DNA from: Nissolia schottii
Lineage: Eukaryota; Streptophyta; Magnoliopsida; Fabales; Fabaceae
Reading direction: 5' to 3'
DNA: 64,000 nt
NCBI GenBank assembly: GCA_003254905.1
Contig: QANU01047209.1
Coordinates: 506,695 to 570,694 of the forward strand
Both the position numbers and the translations under genes were made by a program. Under the pieces are notes generated by a model. The model had not been told where the DNA came from. It did no database searches and saw only the letters and a program-made list of their open reading frames with translations. Within the stretch, counting starts at the first letter, position 1. Each line of letters opens with the position of its first letter. Below, in pieces: positions 50,380 to 64,000 of the stretch.

Positions 50380-53300
50380 GTAATGAAATGAAATTTACTT
50401 GGTTGTAAAGTCCCAATCTTTTGTTGCTGTCCGGGGGAAGCATGGCTAACCAACAATGACACTTTCCAACATCGATCACATGAACGTTAGTTTTTATGTA
50501 AAATTCCTTTGTGGCATATCAGCATTCAAGTATAATTAATTAAGTGAATCAAATCATGAAACAGTACTTTAATGGAGGAATTTAAGGTTAAGGGTCTTCT
50601 TCAGTACTCATCATCACTAGTAGTGAATATCCTGGAATTGTGCAAGGGCAGTACTCCATTTGATCTGTTACCACAAATTCAGTATCCAATCATGGCCCAG
50701 ATCCCCAGGTGCATGGCCTCTTTTGCTTTTGTCTGCTTTATTGGCCCATTCATAAAGTTAAAGCGTTAAGTTCATGTGCCGATGAACAAAAGCTTGTAAA
50801 CTTGTTGCTCCCTTTTTTTATTTTCCTCTCCCAACGAAAGATGGTAAGGAAACAAAGGCAATTTGGGAAAATATTCTTCAATCAAACTAAAGGAAAGCAA
50901 GCTAGGAAAACAGAAGGACAGAATGTTTTTAATTTCAGTGGCTAATGTGCCATGATATGATCAAATTTAAGTGGGGTCCTCTGGTCTCCAACGGAACTCC
51001 AGCCAGTACTAGTATCAAGCATTGTTTGCTTCTCTGTTCCAAGGAGCACATGGTGCCCGCTCAATTGTGTGATATATGAGGCTTTGTTTGTGGGAAAATT
51101 CTAATTTGATCGTGATATATGAGTTAGGAGGAAAATGATGCTAATTATAAATTTATAACAGTTGAAGGAAAGTGAGAAACGCTTATTTATATCAAAAGTC
51201 TCTCGTTGTCATGGGTTGAGGCTTGAAGACTTGAAATGGAACAATATATATTCTTAGAGAGATCGCTCTTTAGAAGAACATTCAGTTCTTTGAGGTTGAT
51301 GCGATGTGAATAAATAGAAGTCAAATGTCAACTAAATAGGGGTGATTAAATAATAAAAATTAACAATATCCCACATTAGACCTCATAAAACAAATAGGAA
51401 AAGCCAAGAATATGCCGTGCAACCTAGGAAGAAGTTGAACAACGGACGGATAGCTCAGAATGCTGCACTACCCGAAGGTGAAAAAATAGAAAGGAATTTG
51501 TTTTGCCTTGTTGAACACATGGTGACCAGTAAAAGGAATTTTTTGTTGTTAAAAATCTAATTCGGTTTACCACACATTTATTGGTTACACATATAATTTT
51601 AGTTTCAATATATTTATTTTTTATTCATATATTTTTAAGCAAATATTAAGGAAATTATTGTAAAAAAATATTTTAAAAGGATATAAACTCAAAATAATAT
51701 TGAATCTCACATACATTTCTAGAAGGTCAAGTCACACGCATGGTCGCATTGTGGAACACCACTGGTACACTATGTGATACGAATGTGATATATGGGGACT
51801 AGTGATCTTGTTGCCCTCCAGATGGTACCAAAATTCAGCTTCTACATGTATTTACTTTAAACGAACTGGTCCTTCATTTCCTTGTGTTTGAATAAACTAA
51901 AGACAGGGTCATTATCTCTATAGTACACGGCAATCGGTCAACTATCTTTGTCGCCTAGGGAAAATCTTCTCTTTTTTTTTTTTTTTTGAATGTGACATAG
52001 TATCATTAAAATGACTTGAATGTAATTTTTTAAAAATAAAAAAAAAAATAAGCTAACAAGTTGTTCTAAAAAAATTAGTGAAAAGTTACACACAATTAAA
52101 TAATAATGTATAATAATTAAACTCAAATAATATAATATTTTTTAAAAAAATAAAATAAAATGAGACGTAAATATCATTAAAATGTAGGATTTGCGTACGT
52201 ACTATTTTCTTGATGTAACTGACCATGACACCTTCATTCTGTTGAATTGTCAATATAAGAAATGTGACCATACAGACAAAGATAATCAATAGATTGTTTG
52301 ATGCTAATTTGACTCTCATTTCTGCTGGCCTTAGGTTAAGCTCGATCTATCGCTTATTGTATATATTTTAAAAGTATAGCTATTATTTATTGTCAAGAAT
52401 CACAAGATGGCATTGCACATTCACGTAAAAAATTAAAAAAAGAAAAAAAAAATGGCATTGCACATTTACTGTCCATTATCCAACCCCACGGCATTTGGTA
52501 TCAAAATAAGGATATGTAACAAATTTGTCTCTTCAAGTCATTTTGTGTTCCTCAAGCAAATTTTTTTTATTCTTTCTATTCTAACTTCAATAAGACATAT
52601 AATATATAAAAAATTTATATTTATGTATCTTTGTTTCCTATCCTGTCATTAGTACCAAAACACAGTTATAATGTCTAAAATTCTATTAAAGAAAAAGGAA
52701 GCTCCAAGTACTTGTATAAATGACAAAATGATAGTAGATAAAAGTAGCAATTGCCTCAGAAAATAAGCGAAGCCTTAATGAGGAGTGGCCCAAGATTTTT
52801 ATTTAACAAGGGGATATATATTATTAAACCCTATCAACTAGCAAGACATTACATCACCAAAAGAAATTAGCAAAGACATTACTAGGTAATAAGCCAAACT
52901 AACTAAATGCTCCATAGTCAAGACAATAACGAAGTGAGATGCCTGTCGCTGTCAGGTAGGTGCGTACCAAGAAGGTAAAAACCAAAATAACATGAAGATT
53001 TGAACCTAACATCATGAAATGAATCAAGAGGGTAGTAATTCCATTAAATGGACCATTGCTTATTAATGGCATGTATTTATCTCTTAGCCTACATTTTTTT
53101 TATACACATCTTAGCCTACAGTTAATAAGACTGTATATAGTAGTACTGGTGTGGAAAATATTAATTCCCAAAATCATGCAAATAGATCATCTCTTATGAT
53201 TAGAGCAGTGATTAATTGCAGCAGATAAGTCACTTAACAATGACTCATGCTGCTATGCTAGAATGCTGGAATCTGGATCACTGGAATATGTCTACAATAT

Positions 53301-54940
53301 ATCATGATTTTTTGGAGTTAAAAAAATGTCAAAATAAATATGTCTCTATTCGGTAAACTTTAGTATATATAATTTCTTCTTTTATACTTAATATATAAAT
53401 TTCTTCAAATTAATTTAAATATTTTAATTTATTTTTCAAAATATCACGTGTCACTTCTTTAAGTTAAATTCATTTTTGTTGTTTAGCTTATTTTTTTGGG
53501 ATTTTAGACTTTTTTTTAATCTTATAGTCTTGATTTGCAGACTATATTTTAATTAAATATGCATAATTTAATAATTTTCCTGAAATATTTTTTTAATTTA
53601 TATTTTATAATTTTTTTGCGTACATTTACCTCATTGCAAAAACTAACTATTTAATGCACATGATACTTACTAGTTAAAGTTTAAAGAACTCACTTTATTT
53701 CCTTAAAATAAAAGGAAAAATGGGATTTTTAGTCACATGTCTTTATTTATTATTTTTTTATTTAGTTCATTATTATTTTTTTAAATTTGATCCCTATGTT
53801 ACAAATCATTTTCAATTTGTTCTTAATCACTTTTGCAACATTAACAAAAAAATATTAGCCTAGTACAAATGTTGTTGACATGGCATTCATGTGACGTTGA
53901 ATAACGTGCCACTTTTGAAATGAATTGGGTGATATTTTATCTAAAATTGCCCGCAACACTCGTAAACTCGAATTTCACGTACAAAATTGAGGGTTCAAAT
54001 TACCTGGGGTGAGGGCTTTACTTAACCACACATTAATTCAGTCAAAAATTAATAAGCGACTATAATAATAATATATAACTTTAATTGAACTAACATGTGC
54101 TTTGTATATTTTTGTTTTATTAATGATAAAAACAAATAGATTTTTCTAATAATAATAACTGATACAATTTTTATTTTTTATTTTTTGATTCAACTGCTAG
54201 TGTCCGAACCATATTATCGAGAATAATAACTAACAATATATGTTTTTGAATGTTTTTATTTAAAAATTATAATAGCCGTCAAATTCAAATTTTAATGAAA
54301 ATCATGTGGAAGATTGAATTTACTAATATTTGAAAATTTGGGCAAGAATCTATTCCTATCTCATTATTATTTTTTTCAAAAAATAACAATAATAATTTAC
54401 TTATAAAAGCATTTATCTTTTTTATTAAAAATTAAATAAGAGTAATCTAATAAAACTACTCCATTAATTACTCTTAATTTTAAATTTCTTAATAATCATG
54501 CATTTGTCCAAAGTGACAAATAAATTAATGAAGTATTAAATAATATACTTGTGAAGTTAGTAGTTACAAGAAAGAGAAAGAAGAGTTTATGTAATTAATG
54601 GTGTTAATTACTTAAATGGGCATTCTAGCTAGTCCAGTTCAGTCCAATTAATATCTTAGTATATATTTTAGTCCAACTAAGAAAAGACACCATGCATATT
54701 TAGACTTAATTCAGAATATTGTGAATTTTTTTAAGTTGATAAGCTCTAACACAAGTTTAATACATTATTTTTAACTGCACACGTAATAGATATGAATCTT
54801 ACTTGTTAAAGTCCACGAATACTTGATGAGACACATAGTAAAGATAGTAAACTCACATTTATTATATGTATGTTTAAAAATGATGAGTTAATTTTATGCT
54901 CAAACAAGAATTCTCTCATAGTAGGTGCTTTCAAGTGAAA
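50096..54940. other. AT-rich intergenic DNA
   Basis: I see no gene in these 4.8 kb. A GT/AT run occurs at about 50350-50380. The piece at about 53740-53940 (TTGATCCCTATG, GTTGACATGGCA, ACGTGCC) looks like a worn copy of the legume repeats that carry TAGTCCCT-type arms. Confidence 0.45.
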
Positions 54941-54944
54941 TACA

Positions 54945-55098
54945 GGGGATTGGTCCAAATAGTAAGCGGACTGATATTGCTTAAGCAAGGTCTTGAGTTC
55001 AAGACCTTGCGTACACAGTTATCCCCGTTGGGAGACTCACTCGGGTCGACCCAGATTAGTCAAGGCTAAGCTTTAGATACCAGGCAAACAACCTAAAA
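54945..55098 (+). repeat. Possible tRNA-derived SINE
   Basis: The segment has a pol III B-box-like GAGTTCAAGAC at 54995-55005. A weak A-box-like stretch lies 35-45 bases upstream, then a non-tRNA body, and it ends in an A-rich tail (about 55093-55105). The order fits a plant SINE. I find no clear target duplication, so this is tentative. Confidence 0.35.
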
Positions 55099-55105
55099 AA
55101 ATAAA

Positions 55106-57254
55106 GGTATAATAATAATATTTAGTAAAAATTATAAAAGTAACTCACAATATGTAAAAGTAATAAATATGAGTATTTCATAAATATATTAAAGAGATTT
55201 AAGAGAGTAATAATAATCATTAAAATTTTAAAATATATCGGTCTTAACTTTATCTTATTTAATATTTGAGTTGTTGTCTTGTTTTGGGAACACACCCCTG
55301 TACCACATCCTTGTTGATAATTAGGTTAATTTATTTTTAATTATTTTTTAAAAATAAAATAAATAGATGTATACACAAAATAAATAATCTATTATTAATT
55401 AGGATAAATCTTAGAATTGAGTGCGTTTAACGTCAGCATCAAAAGTTGAGTTGAGTTTAAGCACTATTTTATACTCTAAGCTTATACAATCTCACACAAA
55501 GAGGGTTAGGTTGTCAAAGCCTAAATAATATAAAACTGATCACAGCTCCTTACACCCATTGTTTTACAGGTGGGATAACATCAAATACAGAATAAGCTTT
55601 AATATAGTAAATTTGATATGGGGGTGTAACTCAACTCTTTAGAGAGGTTAGCCGTTGGCTAAAACTTTGAATTAGATTGTTCGAATTAATTAATTAACTA
55701 CTCAAAAAAGTATTATAAAAATGAAATACTTTAAGAATAAAATTTAATTTCTATTCATTGGTAATATAAATTTTTTACATTATCATTTAATAAGATATTT
55801 TAATATACATGACTTTTTAATGAGATGAAGAAAAACTCAATCATTTATATTACTGTGACAATAATTAATTGATTGACAGTGTAATTTTTTTTACATTGTC
55901 TATAAATAATATATAATTAAATAATATCAGAAATAAGTTTACATTAAAATTAAAATTAAAATTTTATGATTATTAACATTGTAAAATTAATTAATTACTA
56001 CTATATTTTTATCATAGATTAATTAATTCAAACACTAATTCAAAATTGATTAAGTGATTCTATGAAAAATATAGTTTATTCAAATTTACTATCTAAAAAA
56101 ATTGAAATTACAGAATTTACATAGTAAAATATGAAAATTAAATCATCCTACTGCATTTAGTTAGGTCTTTGGTGTCTTGATTCATAGAAGAGATATTTAT
56201 GAGAGAAAGGGTGGGAGGGTAACAGCACTGAGCAGCAAGTGGGACAAGGTAAGTCCAAAACTTCGAAACCGAAATCTCAAAAGAAAACAAAAAGCCATAA
56301 GAGATTGTGAGATGTCATGTGGGACAGTAGAAATGTGTGAACTGAAGCTGAAACTGATACTAGTGAGGGTTACTAACTGGCAACTAATAAGTGTGAGAAG
56401 AAGATTAATTAATGCTCAAATTAATTGGGACAAGAAGAAATATTACTAAAATAAGAGGAAAATAAAAAAGAAATAGCAAAGGTCTTCCTGTGGGACCCCT
56501 TTCAAATCTGTGACAGAGACTGCAGTTTCGTTTTCTCAATTGCTCCTCCTCTTTGGTCTTTGCATCTTTGCTTATTTTAATCCGTTTTTTCGTCACACAC
56601 TCTCTCTCTTTGATCAATACTTTTAACTTTTTTTTTTCTCTAGAACTTCAAATATTATAATAATAATAATAATAATAATAATAATTTTGTTTTTCCTTGC
56701 TGCTTAGAAGACTATGAAAATATATATATACTGTCTAAAGTTTGAAGCTTTTGCATTCTTATGGTTTTGGGAATTCTCAAGCTAAGCCAAGTCCTCTCTT
56801 TCACCCCTTTCAATCTCAAGTCCTCTCCTCTGCTTTTGAGAATATAGGGTTTGACAACACCAAGTCCAATCAAGGTCTGTGCTATGTTGCTTTTTCTCTG
56901 CTGAGCCTCTCTCTCTTTCTCTCTCTCTCTCTCTACCCATTTTGGCTGCCACTCTGACTCAGTCCCCAGTTGATTCTCATATCTGGGTCTTGTTTGTTTT
57001 CAAAGATTAGCCCTTTCCCATGAACTGAAATTCTGAAACTCCATTCAGAAACCACCCTGTTCTTCTGGCTCCTTAATCTGCCACATGTGGCCAAAATGTG
57101 CTATATATCTTGTAGATAAATGGGATTGTTTTAGTGTTCTGGTATTACTTGACCTAGGTTTGTGCCCCTCAATGGATTGAAGGTGTATTTTTCTTTTCAG
57201 TTTTCTTTTGTTGTTGTCGATTACCTTTTCAGATTGTTGATAGAGGCTGAGACG
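55106..57254. other. Intergenic DNA and 5' region of the WRKY gene
   Basis: The DNA is AT-rich up to about 56500. From there to 57254 it becomes pyrimidine-rich and probably holds the promoter and 5' untranslated region of the WRKY gene, possibly with an untranslated intron ending near 57201. It includes a (TAA)n run and a CT run at about 56906-56934. Confidence 0.45.
56655..56684. repeat. (TAA)n microsatellite upstream of the WRKY gene
   Basis: Ten TAA units about 570 bp before the WRKY start codon are a likely length-variable site in its promoter or 5' untranslated region. Confidence 0.92.
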
Positions 57255-58825
<1,571 letters not shown>

Positions 58826-59967
58826 AATTTCATGGACAGCTTGCTGGTTTGAGATGCTGCTGTACATATTTTAAGTGGTTATTGGTTAAGCAGGGATATT
58901 CTTAGCATCGTTTTTGGGCTTTTGGTTAGTTGGTTATTGGTTAATGAGTCGTTTAGTTAGAGGTAGAATCAGTAGTTTCGATTCGATTCGATTCGAAAGA
59001 ACTATTTTGACTTTCTTGAGCCTTGTTATAAACATGTAGGGGGTTTATCTAAAAGAATGCATTGCCTTTGAAAATCGTAATATTATTTTGTTGGGTGCTT
59101 TTCAAGGATCAAATTGGCTGGCTAGCAAGCCAGAGAGTTTCCAGATTTAGAAGAGCTCCTCGATTGAGAGATGTAATAATTAAAGTTGGATTTTTGAGCA
59201 AGATGATCTAAAAGCCACACACAGCCTATGGTTTCAATTTGTTGTTTCCTATAAGGGAATGTGTGTATCTTGGTTTCAGCAGAGCATGTGAGGTGCAATG
59301 GAACCAATATGGGCAATCATGCTGGATCATAGTTTTCATGGGTCCAATACCAACTTTCCCCAGTATTATTGGAGAACAAGTTCTGTCTTTTGCATTACTT
59401 GCGTGCCACTACTCGCTTCTATAATCAATCTATTACTGCATTCATCATGTTCATATTTGTGAGGGATTGGATAAATAAGGTATCAATTATCAGAGACTCA
59501 GCTTTTGATACAACAAGCGCTATGAGCGCTCTCATGGATCAACTCTAAATGAAAACAGGAATGCCCACTAAGCCCAACGAATCACCACCACCAACAGTAA
59601 ACACTAGCTTTAAGGCTTTCATTACATCATCACGACGCCATAAAAACAAATAAATTTTTTAAGAAAAAGACAATTAGAGATTGTTCCTTGCCTATGATTT
59701 GGTTTTCTTAATCTTTTGGTGCATGATGAGACTCTCTGTTTCTCAGATAAAGGGGTGTCCATCCAAATAGCAATTCGGCATATATAATTCAAAAAATAAA
59801 ATAAAATTGTTGATAGTCTAAAATTACAAATTGGGTAACTGGGTTGGGCCCATTGGGTTTAAATATTCTGTCTTAACATCTTCATTAGTGTGTTGTATAC
59901 TTTATTGGAGTCAGACAAAAAACAAAAAATCCTATAGCCCAAGCATGTGTCAACAAGGACAACCTAT
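58826..59967. other. Non-coding DNA between WRKY and Copia element 3
   Basis: This includes the WRKY 3' untranslated region and AT-rich intergenic DNA. Short frames at 59122-59424 show no conservation that I can recognise. Confidence 0.45.
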
Positions 59968-60187
59968 TTAGGATAAATGGGTATTTATCTCATTTAACAT
60001 CTGCAAATTGAGCTTAATTAGTAGCTAGTTAATACTTATACAAGTTAGTTAGTTAGTAAGTTATTATTTTCTGTTATCATTCTGTTATAATAGTTAGAGC
60101 AAATGCTGATGCTCTTTGTTTCAAGTACTATAAGTATTGCTTTTATCCAAAGATCAAGGCAACCAATTCATTTCTTCGCAATCTGTT
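59968..60187 (+). repeat. 5' LTR of Copia element 3
   Basis: This 220-bp terminal repeat is homologous to 63540-63756, with a small TTAG-unit length difference and scattered substitutions. The outer edges are approximate. Confidence 0.8.
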
Positions 60188-60473
60188 GAGATGTTTTTTC
60201 TCTAAGCTTCCGGCTCATTTCTCTGGTGCTTCCCTCCATGAAAACTCAAATACTCAAGCTTTGATCACAGACTTGAGCTCATCTTCGAGTTTTCATAAGG
60301 ACGGAAGTGGTTTCACCGTGAATTTGCTGTGATTCTTGATCTGAGATTTCAGAAAAGCAGTTCTGGATTCGAAAGGTGATTCCTCAGAATTTTGAGCTCC
60401 GATCATTTTCTTTCTTCGATCGTTACCTTGATAGTTCTCTCGAGTTTTATTCTACATCTCGAATTTTTGAAGT

Positions 60474-63400
60474 ATGTCGCCACAATCTCTTGAAGATTTC
60501 ACAAATCCTTACTCAATTCCCCCCCATTTGATTCACCAGCATTGGTGTTGGTTTCTCAACCACTTAATGGGGAAAATTTTCATTTCTGGTTTCGATCAAT
60601 GAAAATGGCATTGATGGTTAAGAATAAAATGGCCTTTGTTGACGGATCACTTCCTCGTCCAATCACAACATATCCATTTACTCTAGCATCATGGGATCAT
60701 ATCAACAACATAGTCTGTTCTTGGTTACTGAATTTTGTTACAAAGAAAATTTCAGCCAGCATCATTGTTCATTCCCCTGTTGCAGATATATGGCAAGATC
60801 TACAAGATCAATACCACAAGGCAATGAACCAAGGATTTTTGAGCTGAAAAAGGACTTGATCACTACTCAACAAGGTCCGCTTTCAGTTACGAACTATTTT
60901 ACCAAATTGAAAACTATTTGGATTGAGTTAATTGATTATCGCCCTATACTTGCTTGTGACTGTGCTGGTAATCGTCCCTTACAAAAATTTATCCTAATTA
61001 GTTAGTTATCATTTTCTGTTTTTTTATGGGACTCAATGAGTCTTTTGCTGCCACACGGGGACAGATCCTTCTCATGGATCCCATTCCACCGATAAATAAA
61101 GTTCTTTCTTTAGTGTTACAAGAAGAAAAATAGCACCATCTTGGTTCTGTAGATGATTCACGAGCTACTTTTGCTATTACTGCTCAAGATCAGAAAAAGA
61201 AAGGAGTGAAGAAAAATAATGATAGGCCACAGATTTTTTTGTCATACTTGAGATCAATGTTACAAGATTATTGGTTATCCACCACATTATAAGAAAGGAC
61301 CCAAACAAGCTTCTCAGAATGATCAAGTCTTTGATTCGATCACTCTTCAATAGGGTTCAGCATCTGTCAAATTTTTAGCTAAACAATATCAACAGTTGTT
61401 AAGTCTGTTATATTCTCAGATAACAGCTGTAGCTGAACCAAAATTTGAAGGCTCTGAAGCTATTCCTACCTTAGCTATGGTACATTATGCTTTTGATTTA
61501 TCAAGAGTAAAATCCATTCCTGATTTATGGCTGATGGATTCTGGTGCTACCAGCCATATCACACGCAGTCCTAAGAATTTTATATTCTGTTTCAAATTCT
61601 TATGTTACTCTACCTAACAATAATCGAGTTAAAGTTTAAGTTGTAGGTACTGTTTCGTTGTCAAATTCTCTTGAATTGCAAAATGTGCTTCTCATTCCTT
61701 CATTTTCAGTTCATCTCATTTCTGTTTCTGCACTTTTGCATTCAAGTTCCTATGTTGTGTTGTTTCATTCTAACTCATGCTTCATACAGGACCTCAGACA
61801 GCTAAAGGTGATTGGAAAGGGTAATTTGGTTCGAGGCTTCCTCCAATTCCAAGGCGATCCACCAGAGTCACCACAGTGCCTTCCTATCTCTCAAATTATT
61901 AGTGCAATCTCACTGCATCTTACCCTCTAGCTTCCTACTTCACCTATGACAGATTTGCAGCCTCATTACCAACAATTTGTTTTCCAAATTGACACAATTC
62001 CAAAACCAGTTTTTTATCATCAAATTGTGAAGTATCCAAAATGGAGAGAGGTAACACAAGCTGAAATTTAGGCTATGGAGGACAATGGCACTTGGGATTT
62101 AGTTCCTTTACCACCAGGAAAACACAAGATTGGATGTCGATGGGTGTTCAAGATTAAACATAAAGCAGATGGAACCATCAGAACCATTGACAGGTACAAA
62201 GCTAGACTTGTAGCTAAAGGTTACACTCAACAAGCAGGGGTGAATTTCTTAGATACATTTTCACCTGTAGCTAATTTGACATCAGTAAGAATTATGTTGT
62301 CCATTGCTGCTGGGAAGGGATGGAAGTTTTTATAGCTTGACATTAACAATTTCTTCCTAAATGGTGACCTTTTTGAAGAGGTCTACGTGGAGAAACCTCT
62401 TGGTTACCACAAACAGCAGGAGAATTTAGTATGCAAGTTGAAGAAGTCTATCTATGATCTGTGGCGGTGGTTCACCAAGTTCTCAATTGTTCTAATCAAT
62501 AGTGGTTTTAAGCAGTCTAAAAGTGATTATTCACTTTTCACTCAGGGTTCTAGACCTTCACTAGTTGTGCTATTGGTCTATGTTGATGACATAATCATCT
62601 CTAGTCCATCAATTGAAAGAATTTCTTAAGTACAATATCAACTTGAAAAATTATTTAAAATCAAAATTCTGGGAGAGCTGAAGTATTTCTTGGGCTTGGA
62701 AATAGCTCATTCCCCTGCTGGTGTTTTAGTCTCTCAACACAAATACACATAACTTAATTGAGGATGTTGGTTTGTTAGATTGCAAACCAGAACCTTTACC
62801 AATGGAGCCTAAACTCAACATTTCAGCTACAAGTGGTTATGTTTTTGAAGATATTTCTCAATATAGGAGGCTCATTAATCGACTCCTATACTTGACCATC
62901 TGCAAGCCAGGCATTTGTTTTACAGTTAACAAGTTGTCTCAGTACATGGTTGCTCCCACCAATATACATCTTCAGGCTATACACCATTTGCTTCGTTACC
63001 TGAAAGGAACTTCAGGCCAAGGAGTGCTATATTTTGCAAAATCTTCCTTCAATCTATAGGACTATGTTTAATGCTGATTGGGCAGGGCATAGAGACACTA
63101 GAAGATCAACCACAGGTTTTTGTGTTTTCCTTGCCAATTCCTTGGTTTGTTGGAAATTGAAAAAGCAAACCACAGTCTCACGCTCTTTTGCTGAAGCAGA
63201 ATATCGAGCTTTAGCTTCAGTCACTAGTGAAATCACTTGGTTAAAAGCCCTTTTACAGAATTTTGAGATTGATCCAGGACCAACTGTGGTGTTTTGTGAT
63301 AGCCAGGCAGCCATACAAATAGCTTCTAGTCCTTCCTTCCATGAGCAGTCCAAGCACATTGAAATAGATTGTCACTTCAGCCGTGACAAAGTGAATGAGG

Positions 63401-63476
63401 GTGTCATTAAACTCATACATGTAGTCTTCAAAGATCAGCTTGCAGACTGATTAACCAAGGCTTTTGCCAACACCTG
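60474..63476 (+). pseudogene. Copia element 3 gag-pol, integrase deleted
   Basis: Gag starts at the ATG at 60474 and is shifted at a run of seven C (60519-60525). It continues as LVSQPLNGENFHFWFRSMKMALMVKNK (UBN2/copia gag type) in the next frame. The protease motif LWLMDSGATSHIT is intact near 61525-61565. The polyprotein then passes within about 500 bp to the reverse transcriptase start (NGTWDLVPLP, about 62080), so the GAG-pre-integrase and integrase domains are gone. Reverse transcriptase has a TAG at 62333-62335 and a small deletion at IYDLWRWF, but it keeps YVDDII. RNase H runs to about 63476 with frame changes near 62750 and 63055 and a TGA near 63448. It is dead as an autonomous element. 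Confidence 0.88.
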
Positions 63477-63539
63477 CTTTTGCTCATCTACTTCCCAAGT
63501 TGGGCATTCTCAATATATACCTCCCAACTTGAAGGGGTA

Positions 63540-63756
63540 TTAGGATAAATGAGTATTTATCTCATTTAGCATCTACAAACTGAGCTTAATGAGTAGCTAG
63601 TTAATACTTATACAAGTAAGTTAGTTAGTTATCATTTTCTATTATCATTCTGTTATAGTAGTTAGAGCACATGCTCATGCTCTTTGTTTCAAGTATAATA
63701 AGTACTGCTTTTCATCAATGATCAAGGCAACCAATTCATTTCTTCTCAATCTATTT
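63540..63756 (+). repeat. 3' LTR of Copia element 3
   Basis: This LTR directly follows the purine tract and matches the left LTR to about CAATCTATTT. Confidence 0.8.
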
Positions 63757-64000
63757 CTGATCATCAATACAACCCCCTAGAAAGAAAAAAAAATAGATGA
63801 ATGCACGACGCCGACCAACGACACAGTAAAAAATTGAGGTTAAAATTTCACCAATCAGGTTATTTACCATAAAAATTAACACATTGTGTACACCATCGAC
63901 ATAAATAAACATTATAGACTAGATAACCAAACAGTACAACAAAGAGAAATAAATATTATCAAATACATAAACGAGCAATATTAAACATACACATGTTCGT
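63757..64000. other. Intergenic DNA at the window edge
   Basis: Short AT-rich sequence with no recognisable feature. Confidence 0.45.

Larger units (their letters stand above)
59968..63756 (+). mobile_element. Copia element 3: internally deleted Ty1/copia LTR retrotransposon
   Basis: This short element (3.8 kb) has LTRs of about 220 bp that start TTAGGATAAATG and share AGCTAGTTAATACTTATACAA and CAAGGCAACCAATTCATTTC. Gag, protease, reverse transcriptase and RNase H are recognisable, but integrase is absent. A purine tract (GAAGGGG) precedes the right LTR. No tRNA-iMet primer site follows the left LTR, and no target duplication is clear, so its edges are uncertain by a few bases. Its gag is of a different copia lineage from elements 1 and 2. 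Confidence 0.88.

Noticed and set aside
55621-55690. tRNA-like stretch with GTAACTCAACTC and GTTCGAATTAAT
   Set aside because: The A- and B-box-like pieces are there, but no cloverleaf with paired acceptor and anticodon stems can be drawn. At best it is an old SINE relic.
57162-57254. Upstream in-frame ATG extending the WRKY protein by 31 residues
   Set aside because: The extension is hydrophobic and unlike any group IId N-terminus; [16 protein letters not shown] is the conserved start.

Overview
This window is nuclear DNA of a flowering plant, most likely a legume close to soybean (Glycine). It is AT-rich with long non-coding gaps. Its genes have many exons and match plant families, and nested LTR retrotransposons and small DNA-transposon derivatives lie between them. 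The species is inferred from protein resemblance only. A run of 554 N at 46582-47135 shows that this is an assembled scaffold with a gap.

Six apparently intact protein-coding genes can be modelled. On the minus strand at the left are psbW (photosystem II subunit W, 2 exons) and a GAUT6-type galacturonosyltransferase for pectin synthesis (9 exons, 619 aa). On the plus strand are an MRS2/CorA magnesium transporter of the MRS2-2/MRS2-7 type (11 exons, 389 aa, with an apparent GC-AG first intron) and a DRIP-type RING E3 ubiquitin ligase (7 exons, 429 aa). On the minus strand is a single-exon, GC-rich PRA1-family gene. Near the right end, on the plus strand, is a group IId WRKY factor related to WRKY21 (3 exons, 315 aa). 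In every multi-exon model the exon lengths and phases add up to an open frame. The genes are unrelated in function, each with its own promoter, as is usual in plants.

The rest is mostly mobile DNA. Copia element 1 (14033-20537, minus) has both LTRs, a tRNA-Met primer site and a decayed gag-pol. Copia element 2 (40778-50090, plus) has a perfect 5-bp target duplication and a 5' LTR with its end and primer site deleted. A 2.6-kb solo-LTR-like insertion (45963-48604) with its own 5-bp target duplication splits its pol gene. Copia element 3 (59968-63756, plus) is short and has lost its whole integrase. Smaller elements are a hAT-type MITE with an 8-bp duplication (3186-3771), a Mutator-type MITE with a 9-bp duplication (11937-12234), a palindromic MITE inside an MRS2 intron, a LINE reverse-transcriptase remnant (1328-1687) and two copies of a short stem-loop dispersed repeat.

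I found no clear evidence of an undescribed biological system. The points most worth checking are the GC-AG intron, the shared GC-rich leader of Copia elements 1 and 2, the nested insertion with its gap, and the shortened zinc-cluster segment of the WRKY protein.
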